NCBI RefSeq assembly: GCF_000719475.1 | Contig: NZ_JOGO01000033.1 | Coordinates: 19,862 to 83,861, forward strand | Direction: 5' to 3' | Source of the DNA: Streptomyces sp. NRRL F-5630 | GTDB lineage: Bacteria; Actinomycetota; Actinomycetes; Streptomycetales; Streptomycetaceae | DNA: 64,000 nt | Position numbers and translations under genes: made by a program | Shown here: piece by piece, positions 25,271 to 34,683 of the stretch | Position numbering within the stretch: position 1 is the stretch's first letter | How the letters are laid out: each line of letters opens with the position of its first letter | Notes under the pieces: model-generated | Database searches by the model: none | Seen by the model: the letters and a program-made list of their open reading frames with translations, nothing else | Told to the model about the DNA's origin: nothing

Positions 25271-26491
25271 TCAGGAGGTCTGCTGGGGCACGGGGGTGTA
25301 GACGGAGTTCTTCGCGGCGCTCTCCTCCACCGCGGCCAGCACCCGCTGCACCTGGAGCCCGTCCTCGAAGGTGGGCTCCGGCTGCTCGCCGGTGGCGAGG
25401 GCGTGCACGAGGTCGCGCGCCTGGTGGACGAAGGTGTGTTCGTAGCCGAGGCCGTGGCCCGGCGGCCACCAGGCGTGCAGGTAGGGGTGTTCCGGCTCGG
25501 TGACGAGGATGCGGCGGAAGCCGCTCGTCGGGGCCGGCTCGGTGTGGTCGTGGAAGGACAGCTCGTTGAGCCGCTCCAGGTCGAAGGAGAGCGAGCCCTT
25601 GGAGCCGTTGAGTTCGAGCGTCAGCGCGTTCTTGCGGCCCGCGGCGACGCGGGTCGCCTCGAAGGAGGCGAGGGCGCCCGAGGCCGTGCGGCCGATGAAG
25701 AGGGCCGCGTCGTCCACGGTGACCGGGCCGAGGCGCCCGCCCTGGCCCGTGCTGCCGAGCCACGCTCCGGCCCCCTCGGGGACGGGGCGCTCGGTCGTGA
25801 AGGTCTCCGTGAGCGCGGAGACGCCGACGAGTGGTTCGCCCGTGAGGTACTGCGCGAGGTCCACGATGTGCGCGCCGAGGTCGCCGAGCGCGCCGGAACC
25901 GGCCTTGCTCTTGTCCAGGCGCCAGGTGAGCGGGGACGCGGGGTCGGTCAGCCAGTCCTGGAGGTAGGTGACGCGGACGTGCCGCAGCGTGCCGAGGCGG
26001 CCTTCGGCGACGAGCTGCCGGGCGAAGGCGGCGGCGGGCACGCGGCGGTAGTTGAAGCCGATCATCGCGAGCTGTCCGCGCGCGCGGGCCGCGCGGGCCG
26101 CCTCGACCATGGCCTCGGCCTCGGCGACCGTGTTCGCGAGCGGCTTCTCGCACAGCACGTGCTTGCCGGCCTCCAGGGCCGCGATGGCGATCTCGGCGTG
26201 GCTGTCGCCCGGGGTGCAGATGTCGACGAGGTCGACGTCCTCACGGGCGATCAGCGCCCGCCAGTCCGTCTCGGCCGCCGCCCAGCCCAGTTGCCGGGCC
26301 GCCTCCGTCACGGCCGCCGCGTCGCGCCCGCACAGGGCGGCCAGTTCGGGCCGCAGCGGGAGCGCGAAGACCCGCCCCGCGGTGCGCCAGCCCTGGGAGT
26401 GCGCGGCGCCCATGAAGGCGTATCCGACCATCCCCACGCCGAGGCGCGGCGGGCTCGCGGCCGACTCGTCCTCGTGCTCCGTAGTGCTCAT
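25271..26491 (-). CDS. Gfo/Idh/MocA family NAD(P)-dependent oxidoreductase
   Basis: A 406-residue cytosolic oxidoreductase. The N-terminal Rossmann fold has [13 protein letters not shown] (about 19-31), followed by the family signature [13 protein letters not shown] (about 114-126) with the conserved Lys of the EKP motif. The C-terminal alpha/beta domain contains [14 protein letters not shown] with the Asp/His pair typical of sugar or inositol dehydrogenases. It lies between the binding protein gene of the ABC importer (76 bp upstream) and a TIM-barrel isomerase gene (13 bp downstream), so it is probably the first catabolic step on the imported sugar or cyclitol. Start ATG 26491 with GGAGGAATGACC upstream. 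Confidence 0.9.
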   Translation of the reverse strand: MSTTEHEDESAASPPRLGVGMVGYAFMGAAHSQGWRTAGRVFALPLRPELAALCGRDAAAVTEAARQLGWAAAETDWRALIAREDVDLVDICTPGDSHAEIAIAALEAGKHVLCEKPLANTVAEAEAMVEAARAARARGQLAMIGFNYRRVPAAAFARQLVAEGRLGTLRHVRVTYLQDWLTDPASPLTWRLDKSKAGSGALGDLGAHIVDLAQYLTGEPLVGVSALTETFTTERPVPEGAGAWLGSTGQGGRLGPVTVDDAALFIGRTASGALASFEATRVAAGRKNALTLELNGSKGSLSFDLERLNELSFHDHTEPAPTSGFRRILVTEPEHPYLHAWWPPGHGLGYEHTFVHQARDLVHALATGEQPEPTFEDGLQVQRVLAAVEESAAKNSVYTPVPQQTS

Positions 26492-26567
26492 CCGGTCATT
26501 CCTCCTTGGCGAGATACGAGTGGGGGGCCGGCCCCGCCGGGGTCAACCCCCCTGCTGCCGCGCGGGC

Positions 26568-27608
26568 CTACTTGAAGCCGGTCGACAGGTACTGGTCGAT
26601 GTTGGTCTTGTCGACCACGGCCGAGTAGAGGGTCAGCTGGGTCGGGATCTCGGCCTCGGAGAGGCCGGAGACGCCCTTGCCCTGGCCGAGGGCGCGGGCG
26701 AGGTCGATCGCGGAGGCCGCCATCGTCGGCGGGTAGAGAACGGTGGCCTTGAGCACGCCGTCGTCCGCCTTGATGTGGTCCATCGCGGAGCGGGCACCGG
26801 CGCCGCCGACCATGATGAAGCCGTCGCGGCCCGCCTGCTCGATGGCCTGGAGGGCGCCGACGCCCTGGTCGTCGTCGTGGTTCCAGCAGGCGTCGAAGGA
26901 CTTCTGCGCCTGCAGGAGCTGGGCCATCTTGGACTGGCCCGACTCGACGGTGAACTCGGCGGCCTGGCGGGCGACCTTCTTGATGTTCGGGTAGTTCTTC
27001 AGGGCGTCGTCGAAGCCCTTGGTGCGCTGCCGGGTCAGCTCCAGGCTGTCGGTGCCCGCGAGTTCGATGACTTTAGCGTTCTTCTTGTCCTTGAGCTGCT
27101 CGCCGATCCAGCGCCCGGCGTTGAGGCCCATCCCGTAGTTGTCGCCGCCGACCCAGCAGCGGTACGCCTGCGGGGTGTCGAAGATGCGGTCCAGGTTGAC
27201 CACGGGGATTCCGGCGCGCATCGCCTTGAGCCCGGCCTGCGTGAGGGCCTTGCCGTCGGCGGGGAGGATGACGAGGACGTCGACCTTCTTGTTGATGAGG
27301 GTGTCGATCTGGCCGATCTGGGTGGCCGTGTCGTTGGAGCCCTCGGTCTTCTCGAAGGTGATGTCGGAGTACTTCTTCGCCCGCTCGGTGGCCTGGACGT
27401 TGATGGCGTTGAGCCAGCCGTGGTCGGCCTGGGGCCCCGCGAAGCCGATCGTGACGTGCTTGCCCGACTCCTCGGCGGCCGGGGCCGCGTCGGTCTTCTC
27501 CTCCTTGGCCTCGGCCGGCTCGTTGCTGGTGCAGGCGGCGAGCAGCGCGGTCGCGCCGACCGCGACACCACCGAAGAGGAGTCCTCTGCGGCTCGTGGCG
27601 TGTGACAT
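26568..27608 (-). CDS. Sugar ABC transporter substrate-binding lipoprotein (RbsB-like)
   Basis: A 346-residue periplasmic-binding-protein-like type I solute receptor. The N-terminus combines a twin-arginine motif (TSRRGLLFG, residues 5-13) with a lipobox (ALLAAC), so Cys26 should be lipidated after Tat export. The mature part starts KHVTIGFAGPQADHGWLNA and carries features of the ribose/autoinducer-2 type family (VLVILPADGKALTQAG, PVVNLDRIF, CWNHDDDQGVGALQAIE). It is the binding partner of the permease and ATPase encoded just upstream. The ligand is a pentose, hexose or cyclitol; nothing in the sequence fixes which. Confidence 0.9.
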   Translation of the reverse strand: MSHATSRRGLLFGGVAVGATALLAACTSNEPAEAKEEKTDAAPAAEESGKHVTIGFAGPQADHGWLNAINVQATERAKKYSDITFEKTEGSNDTATQIGQIDTLINKKVDVLVILPADGKALTQAGLKAMRAGIPVVNLDRIFDTPQAYRCWVGGDNYGMGLNAGRWIGEQLKDKKNAKVIELAGTDSLELTRQRTKGFDDALKNYPNIKKVARQAAEFTVESGQSKMAQLLQAQKSFDACWNHDDDQGVGALQAIEQAGRDGFIMVGGAGARSAMDHIKADDGVLKATVLYPPTMAASAIDLARALGQGKGVSGLSEAEIPTQLTLYSAVVDKTNIDQYLSTGFK

Positions 27609-27702
27609 GGCGGTGACCCTTCCCGTAGGGCGTGTACTGCGAGGGCGGTGGAGTGGTGCGGGGATGCGTGTGCGGGGGGTGCGGCGGCGTGGGGCCGCGC
27701 GG

Positions 27703-28746
27703 TCAGGTGTCGCGGGCGTCGCGGCGCTGGACGAGGACGGCGATGACGATGATGGCGCCCTTGGCGATCTGCTGGACGTCCGTCTGGAGGTTGTTGAGCG
27801 CGAAGATGTTGTTGATCGTGGTGAAGATCAGCACGCCGAGCACGGAGCCGACGATCGTGCCGCGCCCGCCGCTGAGCAGGGTGCCGCCGATGATCGCGGC
27901 GGCGATGGCGTCGAGTTCGTACAGGTTGCCGTTGGTGCTCTGGCCGGAGCCCACCAGGACGACGAGCAGGAAGGCGGCGATGCCGCAGCACAGTCCCGAG
28001 AGCAGGTAGAGGTAGAGGCGCTGGCGGCGGACGTCGATCCCGGCGAGGCGGGCCGCCTCGGGGTTGGAACCGACCGCGACGCTGCGCCGCCCGAAGGTCG
28101 TGCGGTTCAGAAGGAGCCAGCCCACGACCACGACGGCGAGGAAGACGATCACGAGGGGCGGGATGCCGAGCACGTAGTTCTCGCGCCGGCCGAGGTCGAG
28201 CACGGACTTCACGGAGACGATCTGCGTCTGGCCGTCGGTGATCTGGAGGGCGAGCCCGCGCGCCGAGGCGAGCATCGCGAGCGTCGCGATGAACGGGACG
28301 AGCCGCCCGTACGCGACGAGCACCCCGTTGATGAGCCCGCAGGCGAGCCCGACGAGGAGCGCGGTGAACAGGATGCCCCAGAAGCCGTACTCCTGCGTCG
28401 CGACGGTCGTCGCCCACACCGAGGCCAGCGCGACGATCGCGCCGACCGAGAGGTCGATGCCGCCGGAGATGATGACGAAGGTGACCCCGACCACGACGAC
28501 CCCGATGACCGAGGACTGGGTCAGGATCAGCTGGAGGTTCGAGGTCGCGATGAACTGGTCCGGCTTGGTGATGGCGCCCACCAGGGCGAGCGCCACGAGG
28601 ACGCCGACGAGCGTGAGCGTGCGCCCGTCCCAGCGGACCAGGCGCTTGGCGGGGACGGGCTTCGGGGCCGTCCCCGGGGACTTCTCGGGCGGTGCGGCGG
28701 CGGTTCCCGTGCCGTCTTCGCGCGCGGGTGAGGCGGGCTGCGTCAT
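27703..28746 (-). CDS. Sugar ABC transporter permease (RbsC-like)
   Basis: A 347-residue membrane protein of the branched-chain/ribose permease type (BPD_transp_2), with about nine hydrophobic helices after a 37-residue Pro-rich cytosolic N-terminus. The family motifs GGIDLSVGAIVAL and AAAIIGGTLLSGGRG are present. ATG 28746 overlaps the ATPase stop (ATGA), showing one operon in the order ATPase-permease-binding protein. A 94-bp spacer separates it from the binding protein gene. Confidence 0.9.
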   Translation of the reverse strand: MTQPASPAREDGTGTAAAPPEKSPGTAPKPVPAKRLVRWDGRTLTLVGVLVALALVGAITKPDQFIATSNLQLILTQSSVIGVVVVGVTFVIISGGIDLSVGAIVALASVWATTVATQEYGFWGILFTALLVGLACGLINGVLVAYGRLVPFIATLAMLASARGLALQITDGQTQIVSVKSVLDLGRRENYVLGIPPLVIVFLAVVVVGWLLLNRTTFGRRSVAVGSNPEAARLAGIDVRRQRLYLYLLSGLCCGIAAFLLVVLVGSGQSTNGNLYELDAIAAAIIGGTLLSGGRGTIVGSVLGVLIFTTINNIFALNNLQTDVQQIAKGAIIVIAVLVQRRDARDT

Positions 28747-30287
28747 GACGCCGGGCTCCCTTCCATGACGAGGTCGAGTACGCGGGATTCGTCGAGTTCC
28801 TGGGCGGGCGCCGTGTGCACCACGGTGCCTTCGCGCAGGACGAGGACACGGTCGGCGAGCCCCAGGACCTCGGGGACCTCGCTGGAGACGAGCAGGACGG
28901 CGAGACCGTCGTCGGCGAGCCTGCGGATGACGGCGTACAGCTCGGCGCGCGCTCCGACGTCGACGCCGCGCGTCGGCTCGTCGAGCAGCAGCACCTTGCA
29001 GCCGCGCAGCAACCAGCGTGCCAGGACGGCCTTCTGCTGATTGCCTCCGGAGAGGGTGCGCACCTGCGCGTCGGGGTTGTCGGGGCGCAGCGACAGTTCG
29101 CGGGTGGCGGCGCGGGCCGCCGCGCGCTCCTTGCCGCGCTCGATCCAGCCGCCCTTCGAGAAGCGCGAGAGCGTCGAGATCGAGACGTTGCGCGTGACGG
29201 ATTCGAGGCCGAGGAGGGCCTGTGCCTTGCGCTCCTCGGGCGCGAGCCCGATCCCGGCGCGGACGGCGGAGCGCACGCTGCCCGGGCGCAGGGCCTGCCC
29301 GTCCACGGTGACGGTCCCGCTCGTGGGCTTGCGCGCCCCGTACACCGTCTCCAGGATCTCCGAGCGTCCCGAGCCGACGAGACCCGCGAGGCCGACGATC
29401 TCCCCGGCTCGCACCTCGAAGTCGACGGGGGCGAACTCCCCGTCCCTGCTGAGGTTCTCGACCTTGAGCACGGTGGCACCCGGCGCCTCGGTGGGGCGCG
29501 CGGGGAAGACGTACTCGACCTTGCGGCCCGTCATGAGCGAGACGACCTCGCTCGTCGGCGTGGACTCGGCGGGCAGCCCGCCCGCGACCGCGCGGCCGTC
29601 CTTGAGGACGGTGACCCGGTCGCCGATGCGGCGGATCTCTTCCAGGCGGTGCGAGATGTAGACGACGGCGACGCCGTCGGAGGTGAGGTCGGCGACGATG
29701 CGGAAGAGGTTCTCGACCTCGTCCGGGTCGAGCGCGGCCGAGGGCTCGTCCATGACGATGAGCCGTACGTCGTGCGAGAGCGCGCGGGCCATCGAGACGA
29801 TCTGCTGGTGCGCGGCGGAGAGCTTGCCGACGAGGACGCCCGGGTCGATCTCGGGGTGGCCGAGGCGGGCGAGGAGTGTGCTCGCCTCGGCACGGGCGGA
29901 GCCGGGACGCACCACGAAACCGGCGCTGGTGCGCTCGTGGCCGAGGAAGATGTTCTCGGCCACCGAGAGGTGCTCGACGAGGTCGAGTTCCTGGTAGATC
30001 GTGGCGATTCCCAACGCCATGGCGGCGCTGGGGGACTTGAGGGTCACTTCCTCGCCGCGCCAGACGATGGTGCCCTCGTCGGGCTGGTGGGCGCCCGCGA
30101 GCACCTTGATGAGGGTGGACTTCCCGGCGCCGTTCTGGCCGAGCAGGCAGTGCACCTCCCCCGGGCGCACGTCGAGGTCGACGCCGTCGAGGGCGCGGAC
30201 GCCGGGAAAGGCTTTGGTGATGCCGGTCATCGTGAGGAGGCTCGCCTGCGGCGGGCTCTCTTCCGAGTGGTGGTGCGCTGGTGCCAT
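28743..30287 (-). CDS. Sugar ABC transporter ATPase with two cassettes (RbsA/MglA-like)
   Basis: A 514-residue ATPase with tandem cassettes. Cassette 1 has Walker A GQNGAGKS, a signature replaced by LSAAHQQ and Walker B LIVMDEPSAAL. Cassette 2 has the degenerate Walker A region GLVGSGRSE, signature LSGGNQQK and Walker B LLLDEPTRGVD. This asymmetry is normal for ribose/galactose-type importers. The ATG at 30287 is chosen from the start of conserved sequence; the Shine-Dalgarno signal is weak. It follows the ROK repressor gene after a 372-bp repeat-rich spacer, where the operon promoter should lie. Confidence 0.9.
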   Translation of the reverse strand: MAPAHHHSEESPPQASLLTMTGITKAFPGVRALDGVDLDVRPGEVHCLLGQNGAGKSTLIKVLAGAHQPDEGTIVWRGEEVTLKSPSAAMALGIATIYQELDLVEHLSVAENIFLGHERTSAGFVVRPGSARAEASTLLARLGHPEIDPGVLVGKLSAAHQQIVSMARALSHDVRLIVMDEPSAALDPDEVENLFRIVADLTSDGVAVVYISHRLEEIRRIGDRVTVLKDGRAVAGGLPAESTPTSEVVSLMTGRKVEYVFPARPTEAPGATVLKVENLSRDGEFAPVDFEVRAGEIVGLAGLVGSGRSEILETVYGARKPTSGTVTVDGQALRPGSVRSAVRAGIGLAPEERKAQALLGLESVTRNVSISTLSRFSKGGWIERGKERAAARAATRELSLRPDNPDAQVRTLSGGNQQKAVLARWLLRGCKVLLLDEPTRGVDVGARAELYAVIRRLADDGLAVLLVSSEVPEVLGLADRVLVLREGTVVHTAPAQELDESRVLDLVMEGSPAS

Positions 30288-30659
30288 AGCGAGGGTCCCC
30301 TCGGGAATACGGGTGCGCTGTGGGCGTGGCGTGGTGCGGGCTGCCGCGCGCGGGGGTGTCCCCCGGACCCGTCGCGCGGTGCTCCGCCCCACGCCCCGCT
30401 CCCCGGGTGCCGGAGGGGCCGTCTTCTCGGTGCGGGTGGTGAACGCGTGGTGCGGCGGGTCGGGAGTGCGGCTGTTTTCGGGCGTGGCTGATGACGGCGC
30501 GGCTCGGGCGGTGGTGCGAGTCGGGCGAGTGGTGCGAGTCGGGAGAGTCGTGCGGCTCGGGCGGACGTGCGAGTCGTGCGAGTGGTGCGGCTCGGGCAGT
30601 GGTGCGAGTCGGGCGGTGGTGCGGGTGGCGCTGTACCTGAGGTGCCGGCCCTTTCGGGG
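30288..30659. repeat. Repeat-rich spacer between ROK and ABC importer genes
   Basis: No gene is seen. From 30511 to about 30630 there are about seven units of 17-18 bp related to GTGGTGCGAGTCGGGCGA (first three units exactly 18 bp apart). On the minus strand these read as GCACCAC-containing direct repeats. More scattered GTGGTGC copies occur at 30329-30470. The region must contain the importer promoter and possibly ROK sites. Confidence 0.5.
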
Positions 30660-31850
30660 TCAGGCCGGGGAGAAGAGGTGGTCGCTGATGAGGCGGGCGC
30701 CGCCGATGACTCCGGAGGCCGGGCCCAACTCGCCCAGGACGATGGGCAGGTTGCCCGTGGCGAGGGGCAGGGACTGGCGGTAGACCTGGGTCCTGATGGC
30801 GGCGAGCAGGGTGTGGCCGAGGCCGGTGACCCCGCCGCCGATCACCACGAGTCCCGGGTTGAAGAAGCTGACGAGCGAGGCGATCACCTGTCCGGTGTGG
30901 TCGCCTCCGGAGCGGATGAGGTCGAGGGCCGCGGTGTCGCCCGCCGCCGCTGCCGCCGCCACGTCGGCCGCGCTGAGCGCGCCCTGCGTGTGGAGGCGTT
31001 CGGCGAGCACGGGCGAGCGGCCGTCGCGGGCCGCGTCCTCCGCGTCGCGGGCGAGCGCCGCACCGCTGAAGTGAGCTTCCAGGCAGCCTCGGTTGCCGCA
31101 GGCGCAGGGCCTGCCCTCGGGCTCGACCTGGATGTGCCCTATGTCGCCCGCGCTGCCTGTGGTGCCCCGGTAGACCTCGCCGCCGACGACGATCCCGCAC
31201 CCGATACCCGTGCCGATCTTGACGCACAGGAAGTCACCGGCGGAGCGGGCGACTCCGGCATGCTGCTCGCCGAGCGCCATGAGGTTCACGTCGTTGTCGA
31301 CCATGACGGGGCAGCCGAGTTCCTGGCTCAGGACCTCGCGGACGGGGTAGCCGTCCCAGCCGGGCATGATCGGTGGCGCGACGGGCACGCCCTCGGGGAA
31401 GCGGACCGGTCCCGGCACGCCGATGCCGGCGCCGTCGAAACCGTCGGCGAAGCCCGATGCCCGCAACTTCGCCGCCATGGCGAGGACTTGCTCGAAGACC
31501 GCGACCGGTCCCTCGCGGACGTCCATGGGGTGCGTGATGTGCCCCAGGATCTCCAGCTCGGCGTTGGTCACGGCGACGTCGATCGAGGTGGCCCCGATGT
31601 CGACGCCGAGGAAGCGGAGTCCGGGCGCGAGCCGGATGTTGTGCGAGCGCCGGCCGCCCCGGGAGGCGGCGAGCCCGTCGGCCACGACGAGCCCGGTCTC
31701 CAGGAGCCGGTCCACCTCGACGGCCAGCTTGGACCGCGAGAGGTCGACCTGGTCACCGAGCTGGGCGCGGGAGTTGGGGCCCCCGTCGCGCAGCAGTCGC
31801 AGTAAGCGTGCCTGATGCGTGTTGGCGGGTCGTGCTGTCATGCGTCTCAC
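30660..31850 (-). CDS. ROK family transcriptional repressor
   Basis: About 396 residues. The N-terminal winged helix-turn-helix (residues 10-62; SRAQLGDQVDLSRSKLAVEV) is followed by a ROK sugar-kinase-like domain with LGVDIGATS, the phosphate-binding IGTGIGCGIV, and the zinc motif CACGNRGCLE. In ROK repressors sugar binding to the kinase-like fold releases DNA. The gene precedes the sugar importer on the same strand and probably controls it and perhaps the whole 20-kb block. GTG 31850 has GGAGGGG upstream; ATG 31841 is a possible alternative start. Confidence 0.9.
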   Translation of the reverse strand: MRRMTARPANTHQARLLRLLRDGGPNSRAQLGDQVDLSRSKLAVEVDRLLETGLVVADGLAASRGGRRSHNIRLAPGLRFLGVDIGATSIDVAVTNAELEILGHITHPMDVREGPVAVFEQVLAMAAKLRASGFADGFDGAGIGVPGPVRFPEGVPVAPPIMPGWDGYPVREVLSQELGCPVMVDNDVNLMALGEQHAGVARSAGDFLCVKIGTGIGCGIVVGGEVYRGTTGSAGDIGHIQVEPEGRPCACGNRGCLEAHFSGAALARDAEDAARDGRSPVLAERLHTQGALSAADVAAAAAAGDTAALDLIRSGGDHTGQVIASLVSFFNPGLVVIGGGVTGLGHTLLAAIRTQVYRQSLPLATGNLPIVLGELGPASGVIGGARLISDHLFSPA

Positions 31851-32104
31851 GCGCCCCTCCCCGCCTCACCGGCCGTCCGATTCCCTCGCCCCCGCCCGCC
31901 GCCGCGGCCCGCTTGCGGCGGGTCGCGGCGTTTTCGCGCTCACGGGCGTTCGCGCTTTCGACGTGGAACGTAGCAGTGGGGTTCGGGAAGGGGAAGGACT
32001 TGCGCGGGAATTGGCCCCTACTTTCTCCCGGCACAGGACAAAGGGACGGGGAGCGGGGGTCGAGGAACGGGAGGGGCGGGTGATTCGCCCCGATGGGTGG
32101 GGGT

Positions 32105-33052
32105 TCAGGGGCAGCGGACGACCTGGCCCCCGTACGAGAGGTTTCCGCCGAAGCCGAAGAGGAGGACGGGGTCGCCGCTGCTCAGTTCGCCGCGCTCGAC
32201 GAGCTTGGAGAAGGCGAGCGGGATGCTCGCGGCCGAGGTGTTGCCCGAGTCCACCACGTCCTTGGCGATCACGGCGTTGACGGCGCCGAGGCGCCGCACG
32301 ACGGGTTCCACGATGCGCAGATTGGCCTGGTGGAGCACGACGCCCGCGAGGTCCTCGGGGGTGAGCCCGGCGCGCTCGCAGACCTGCCGGGCGATGGCGG
32401 GCAGCTGGGTGGTGGCCCAGCGGTAGACGGTCTGCCCCTCCTGCGCGAAGCGCGCCGGGGTGCCCTCGATGCGTACCGCGTTGCCCATCGCCGGGTTCGA
32501 GCCCCACAGCACGGGGCCGATCCCCGGCTCCTCGTCCTCCGCGGTCGCCTCGACGACGGCGGCGCCCGCTCCGTCGCCGACGAGGACGCACGAGCTGCGG
32601 TCGGTCCAGTCGGTGACGGCGGACATCTTGTCGGCGCCGATGACGAGGGCCTGCCGGGCGCTGCCCGCGCGGACGGTGGCGTCGGCGAGGGCGAGGGCGT
32701 GCGTGAAGCCCGCGCAGACGACATTGACGTCGAGCACGGCGGGTGAGGGCATCCCGAGCCGCGCGGCGACGCGGGCGGCGGTGTTGGGCGAGCGGTCGAC
32801 GGCGGTGGAGGTCGCGACGATCACCATGTCGACGGCGTTGGGGGCGAGCCCGGCGGCGGCGAGCGCCTTGGCACCCGCGTAGGCGGCCAGCTCGTCGACC
32901 GGTTCGTCGTCACCGGCGATGTGCCGGGTCCTGATGCCGACGCGGGACCTGATCCACGCGTCGTTGGTGTCGACCATGCCGGCGAGGTCCTCGTTGGTGA
33001 GCACCCGGCCCGGCTGGTAGTGACCGAGCGCGACGATCCGTGAACCGTTCAT
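32105..33052 (-). CDS. 3-oxoacyl-ACP synthase III (KAS III) family protein
   Basis: A 315-residue thiolase-fold condensing enzyme. The catalytic triad is intact: Cys113 in NVVCAGFTHAL, His241 in VVLHQANLR and Asn271 in DSGNTSAASIPLA. The glycine-rich C-terminal GFGGNLSYGG is also present. Length and motifs match FabH-like enzymes, but no acyl carrier protein, FabD or FabF gene is adjacent, so it is not the housekeeping fab cluster. It may prime a fatty acid or polyketide elsewhere or act as an acyltransferase. ATG 33052 is used because the conserved NGSRIVALGHYQPGRVLTN starts there; GGAGGG lies 11 nt upstream. The gene is divergent from fdhD. Confidence 0.85.
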   Translation of the reverse strand: MNGSRIVALGHYQPGRVLTNEDLAGMVDTNDAWIRSRVGIRTRHIAGDDEPVDELAAYAGAKALAAAGLAPNAVDMVIVATSTAVDRSPNTAARVAARLGMPSPAVLDVNVVCAGFTHALALADATVRAGSARQALVIGADKMSAVTDWTDRSSCVLVGDGAGAAVVEATAEDEEPGIGPVLWGSNPAMGNAVRIEGTPARFAQEGQTVYRWATTQLPAIARQVCERAGLTPEDLAGVVLHQANLRIVEPVVRRLGAVNAVIAKDVVDSGNTSAASIPLAFSKLVERGELSSGDPVLLFGFGGNLSYGGQVVRCP

Positions 33053-33594
33053 GGGGGTCTTGCCCTCCGTAGCCGTGTTCCGCTGTCGTGAGACGGATTG
33101 CTCCAGCGTGATCACCTACCGACGGGTACGGAGATGGGTAAAGCGACAGGATTCGGGCAACGGGCTTGGAGAGTTCACCCAGAACCAGGAGGCGCCAGGG
33201 GCGTGCGGGGTGAACAGGGGGCGCCAAGGAGTGCGGGAGCACCCGAGCGCGGGAGCACCCCGAGTGCGGTCAGCCGGTGTCGCCGGGGAGGTACCGCGTG
33301 TCCCCGCCCGCACCCGACTCCCCGGCGCGCGTCGGCACCCTGCGGCGGGCCGAGGGTCCGCCCGGCTCGGCGCCGCCGCCCTCGCGCGCACCGCATCGCC
33401 TCGCACCGCACCGCGAAACACGCTGCGCCGGGCGTCTCCGCAGGAGGGACACGGGGAGCGGACCGTCGCCGACCGGCCCCCTCCCCGTACCGTCGTCCCG
33501 AGGGCCGTGGCAGGCTCGTACCGGCGTGCCGTCGCCCTTGAGGGGCAGGCGGCGTCGTGGCGAACCGGTACGGACGGGAAAGGGCGGGCCGCTC
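33053..33594. other. Intergenic region between KAS III and fdhD genes
   Basis: About 540 bases without a credible gene. Codon-position bias is weak in all frames and the open frames here are low-complexity Arg/Pro/Ala. It should hold two divergent promoters. I see no strong hairpin, repeat or riboswitch. Confidence 0.5.
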
Positions 33595-34437
33595 ATGGGA
33601 CGTGTGACGGAACGGCGGCGGGTCACCCGCGTACGGGAAGGCGTGGTCTCGGCGCGTCCCGACACGCTCGTCGCCGAGGAGCCCCTCGAGATCCGGCTCG
33701 CCGGCAAGCCGCTCGCCATCACGATGCGCACCCCGGGCGACGACTTCGCGCTCGCCGCCGGCTTCCTCGTGAGCGAGGGCGTCCTTTCCTCCGCCGACGA
33801 CGTGCGGTCGATCGTGTACTGCGGCGGGGCGACCGACGACGGCTCGAACACGTACAACGTCGTGGACGTGCGGCTCGCCGAGGGCGTGGCCCTCCCCGAC
33901 TTCACCCTCGAACGGAACGTCTACACGTCCTCGTCGTGCGGTCTGTGCGGAAAGGCGAGCCTGGACGCCGTCCGCACGACGACCCACTTCCCCCTCGCCG
34001 ACACCCCGCCCCTGCGCCTCACCCCCGCTCTCCTCTCCGCGCTCCCCGACCGCCTGCGCGCCGCTCAGCGCGTCTTCGACCGCACGGGCGGCCTCCACGC
34101 GGCGGCGCTCTTCTCCGAAGCGGGGGAACTCCTCGATGTCCGCGAGGACGTCGGCCGCCACAACGCGGTCGACAAACTCGTGGGCCGCGCCCTCACCGAC
34201 GGCCGTCTCCCCCTGAGCCGCACGATCCTCCTGGTCTCGGGCCGCGCCTCCTTCGAACTCGCCCAGAAGGCGGTGATGGCGGGCATCCCGGTCCTGGCAG
34301 CGGTCTCGGCCCCGTCCTCCCTGGCGGTGGACCTGGCGGCGGAGACGGGGATGACGCTGGTGGGGTTCCTGCGCGGGGAGTCGATGAACGTGTACGCGGG
34401 AGAGGAAAGGCTGGTGCTGGAACAGGCGGAGGTGTGA
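33595..34437 (+). CDS. fdhD: Formate dehydrogenase accessory sulfurtransferase FdhD
   Basis: A 280-residue FdhD protein. The catalytic CxxC is at Cys115-Cys118 (SSSCGLCGKASL), preceded by EEPLEIRLAGKPL and GDDFALAAGFLVSEG, followed by TGGLHAAALF and EDVGRHNAVDKLVG, all family hallmarks. FdhD carries sulfur from IscS to the molybdenum cofactor of formate dehydrogenase. No formate dehydrogenase gene is adjacent. ATG 33595 is chosen from the alignment of the conserved start (GRVTERRRV); the upstream AAAGGGCGG is a plausible ribosome site. The stop codon lies inside the first copy of a 28-bp direct repeat (34433-34488). Confidence 0.92.
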   Translation: MGRVTERRRVTRVREGVVSARPDTLVAEEPLEIRLAGKPLAITMRTPGDDFALAAGFLVSEGVLSSADDVRSIVYCGGATDDGSNTYNVVDVRLAEGVALPDFTLERNVYTSSSCGLCGKASLDAVRTTTHFPLADTPPLRLTPALLSALPDRLRAAQRVFDRTGGLHAAALFSEAGELLDVREDVGRHNAVDKLVGRALTDGRLPLSRTILLVSGRASFELAQKAVMAGIPVLAAVSAPSSLAVDLAAETGMTLVGFLRGESMNVYAGEERLVLEQAEV

Positions 34438-34488
34438 GCGCCGTGCCCTGCCCCGGATCGGGTGAGCGCCGTGCGCTGCCCCGGATCG
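34433..34488. repeat. 28-bp tandem duplication at the end of fdhD
   Basis: GTGAGCGCCGTGCCCTGCCC-type sequence is repeated head to tail (34433-34460 and 34461-34488, two mismatches). The first copy carries the fdhD stop codon. Confidence 0.7.
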
Positions 34489-34683
34489 CCGGATCAGGGG
34501 CAGCGCGCGCGACGAACACCCGCGGGTGCCCGTCAGTCCGGCCGCGGTGGCCGCTGTCAACCGGCGAACGGACGGCGTGCGCGGGAGTCTCGGCCGACGA
34601 GGGCGGACCTGCGCGAGTCCCGCGTGCCGCCTGCGCCACGCGCTCGCGCCCCAGCGGTGCCCCCGGGGCTCCTCCCCCGCCCC

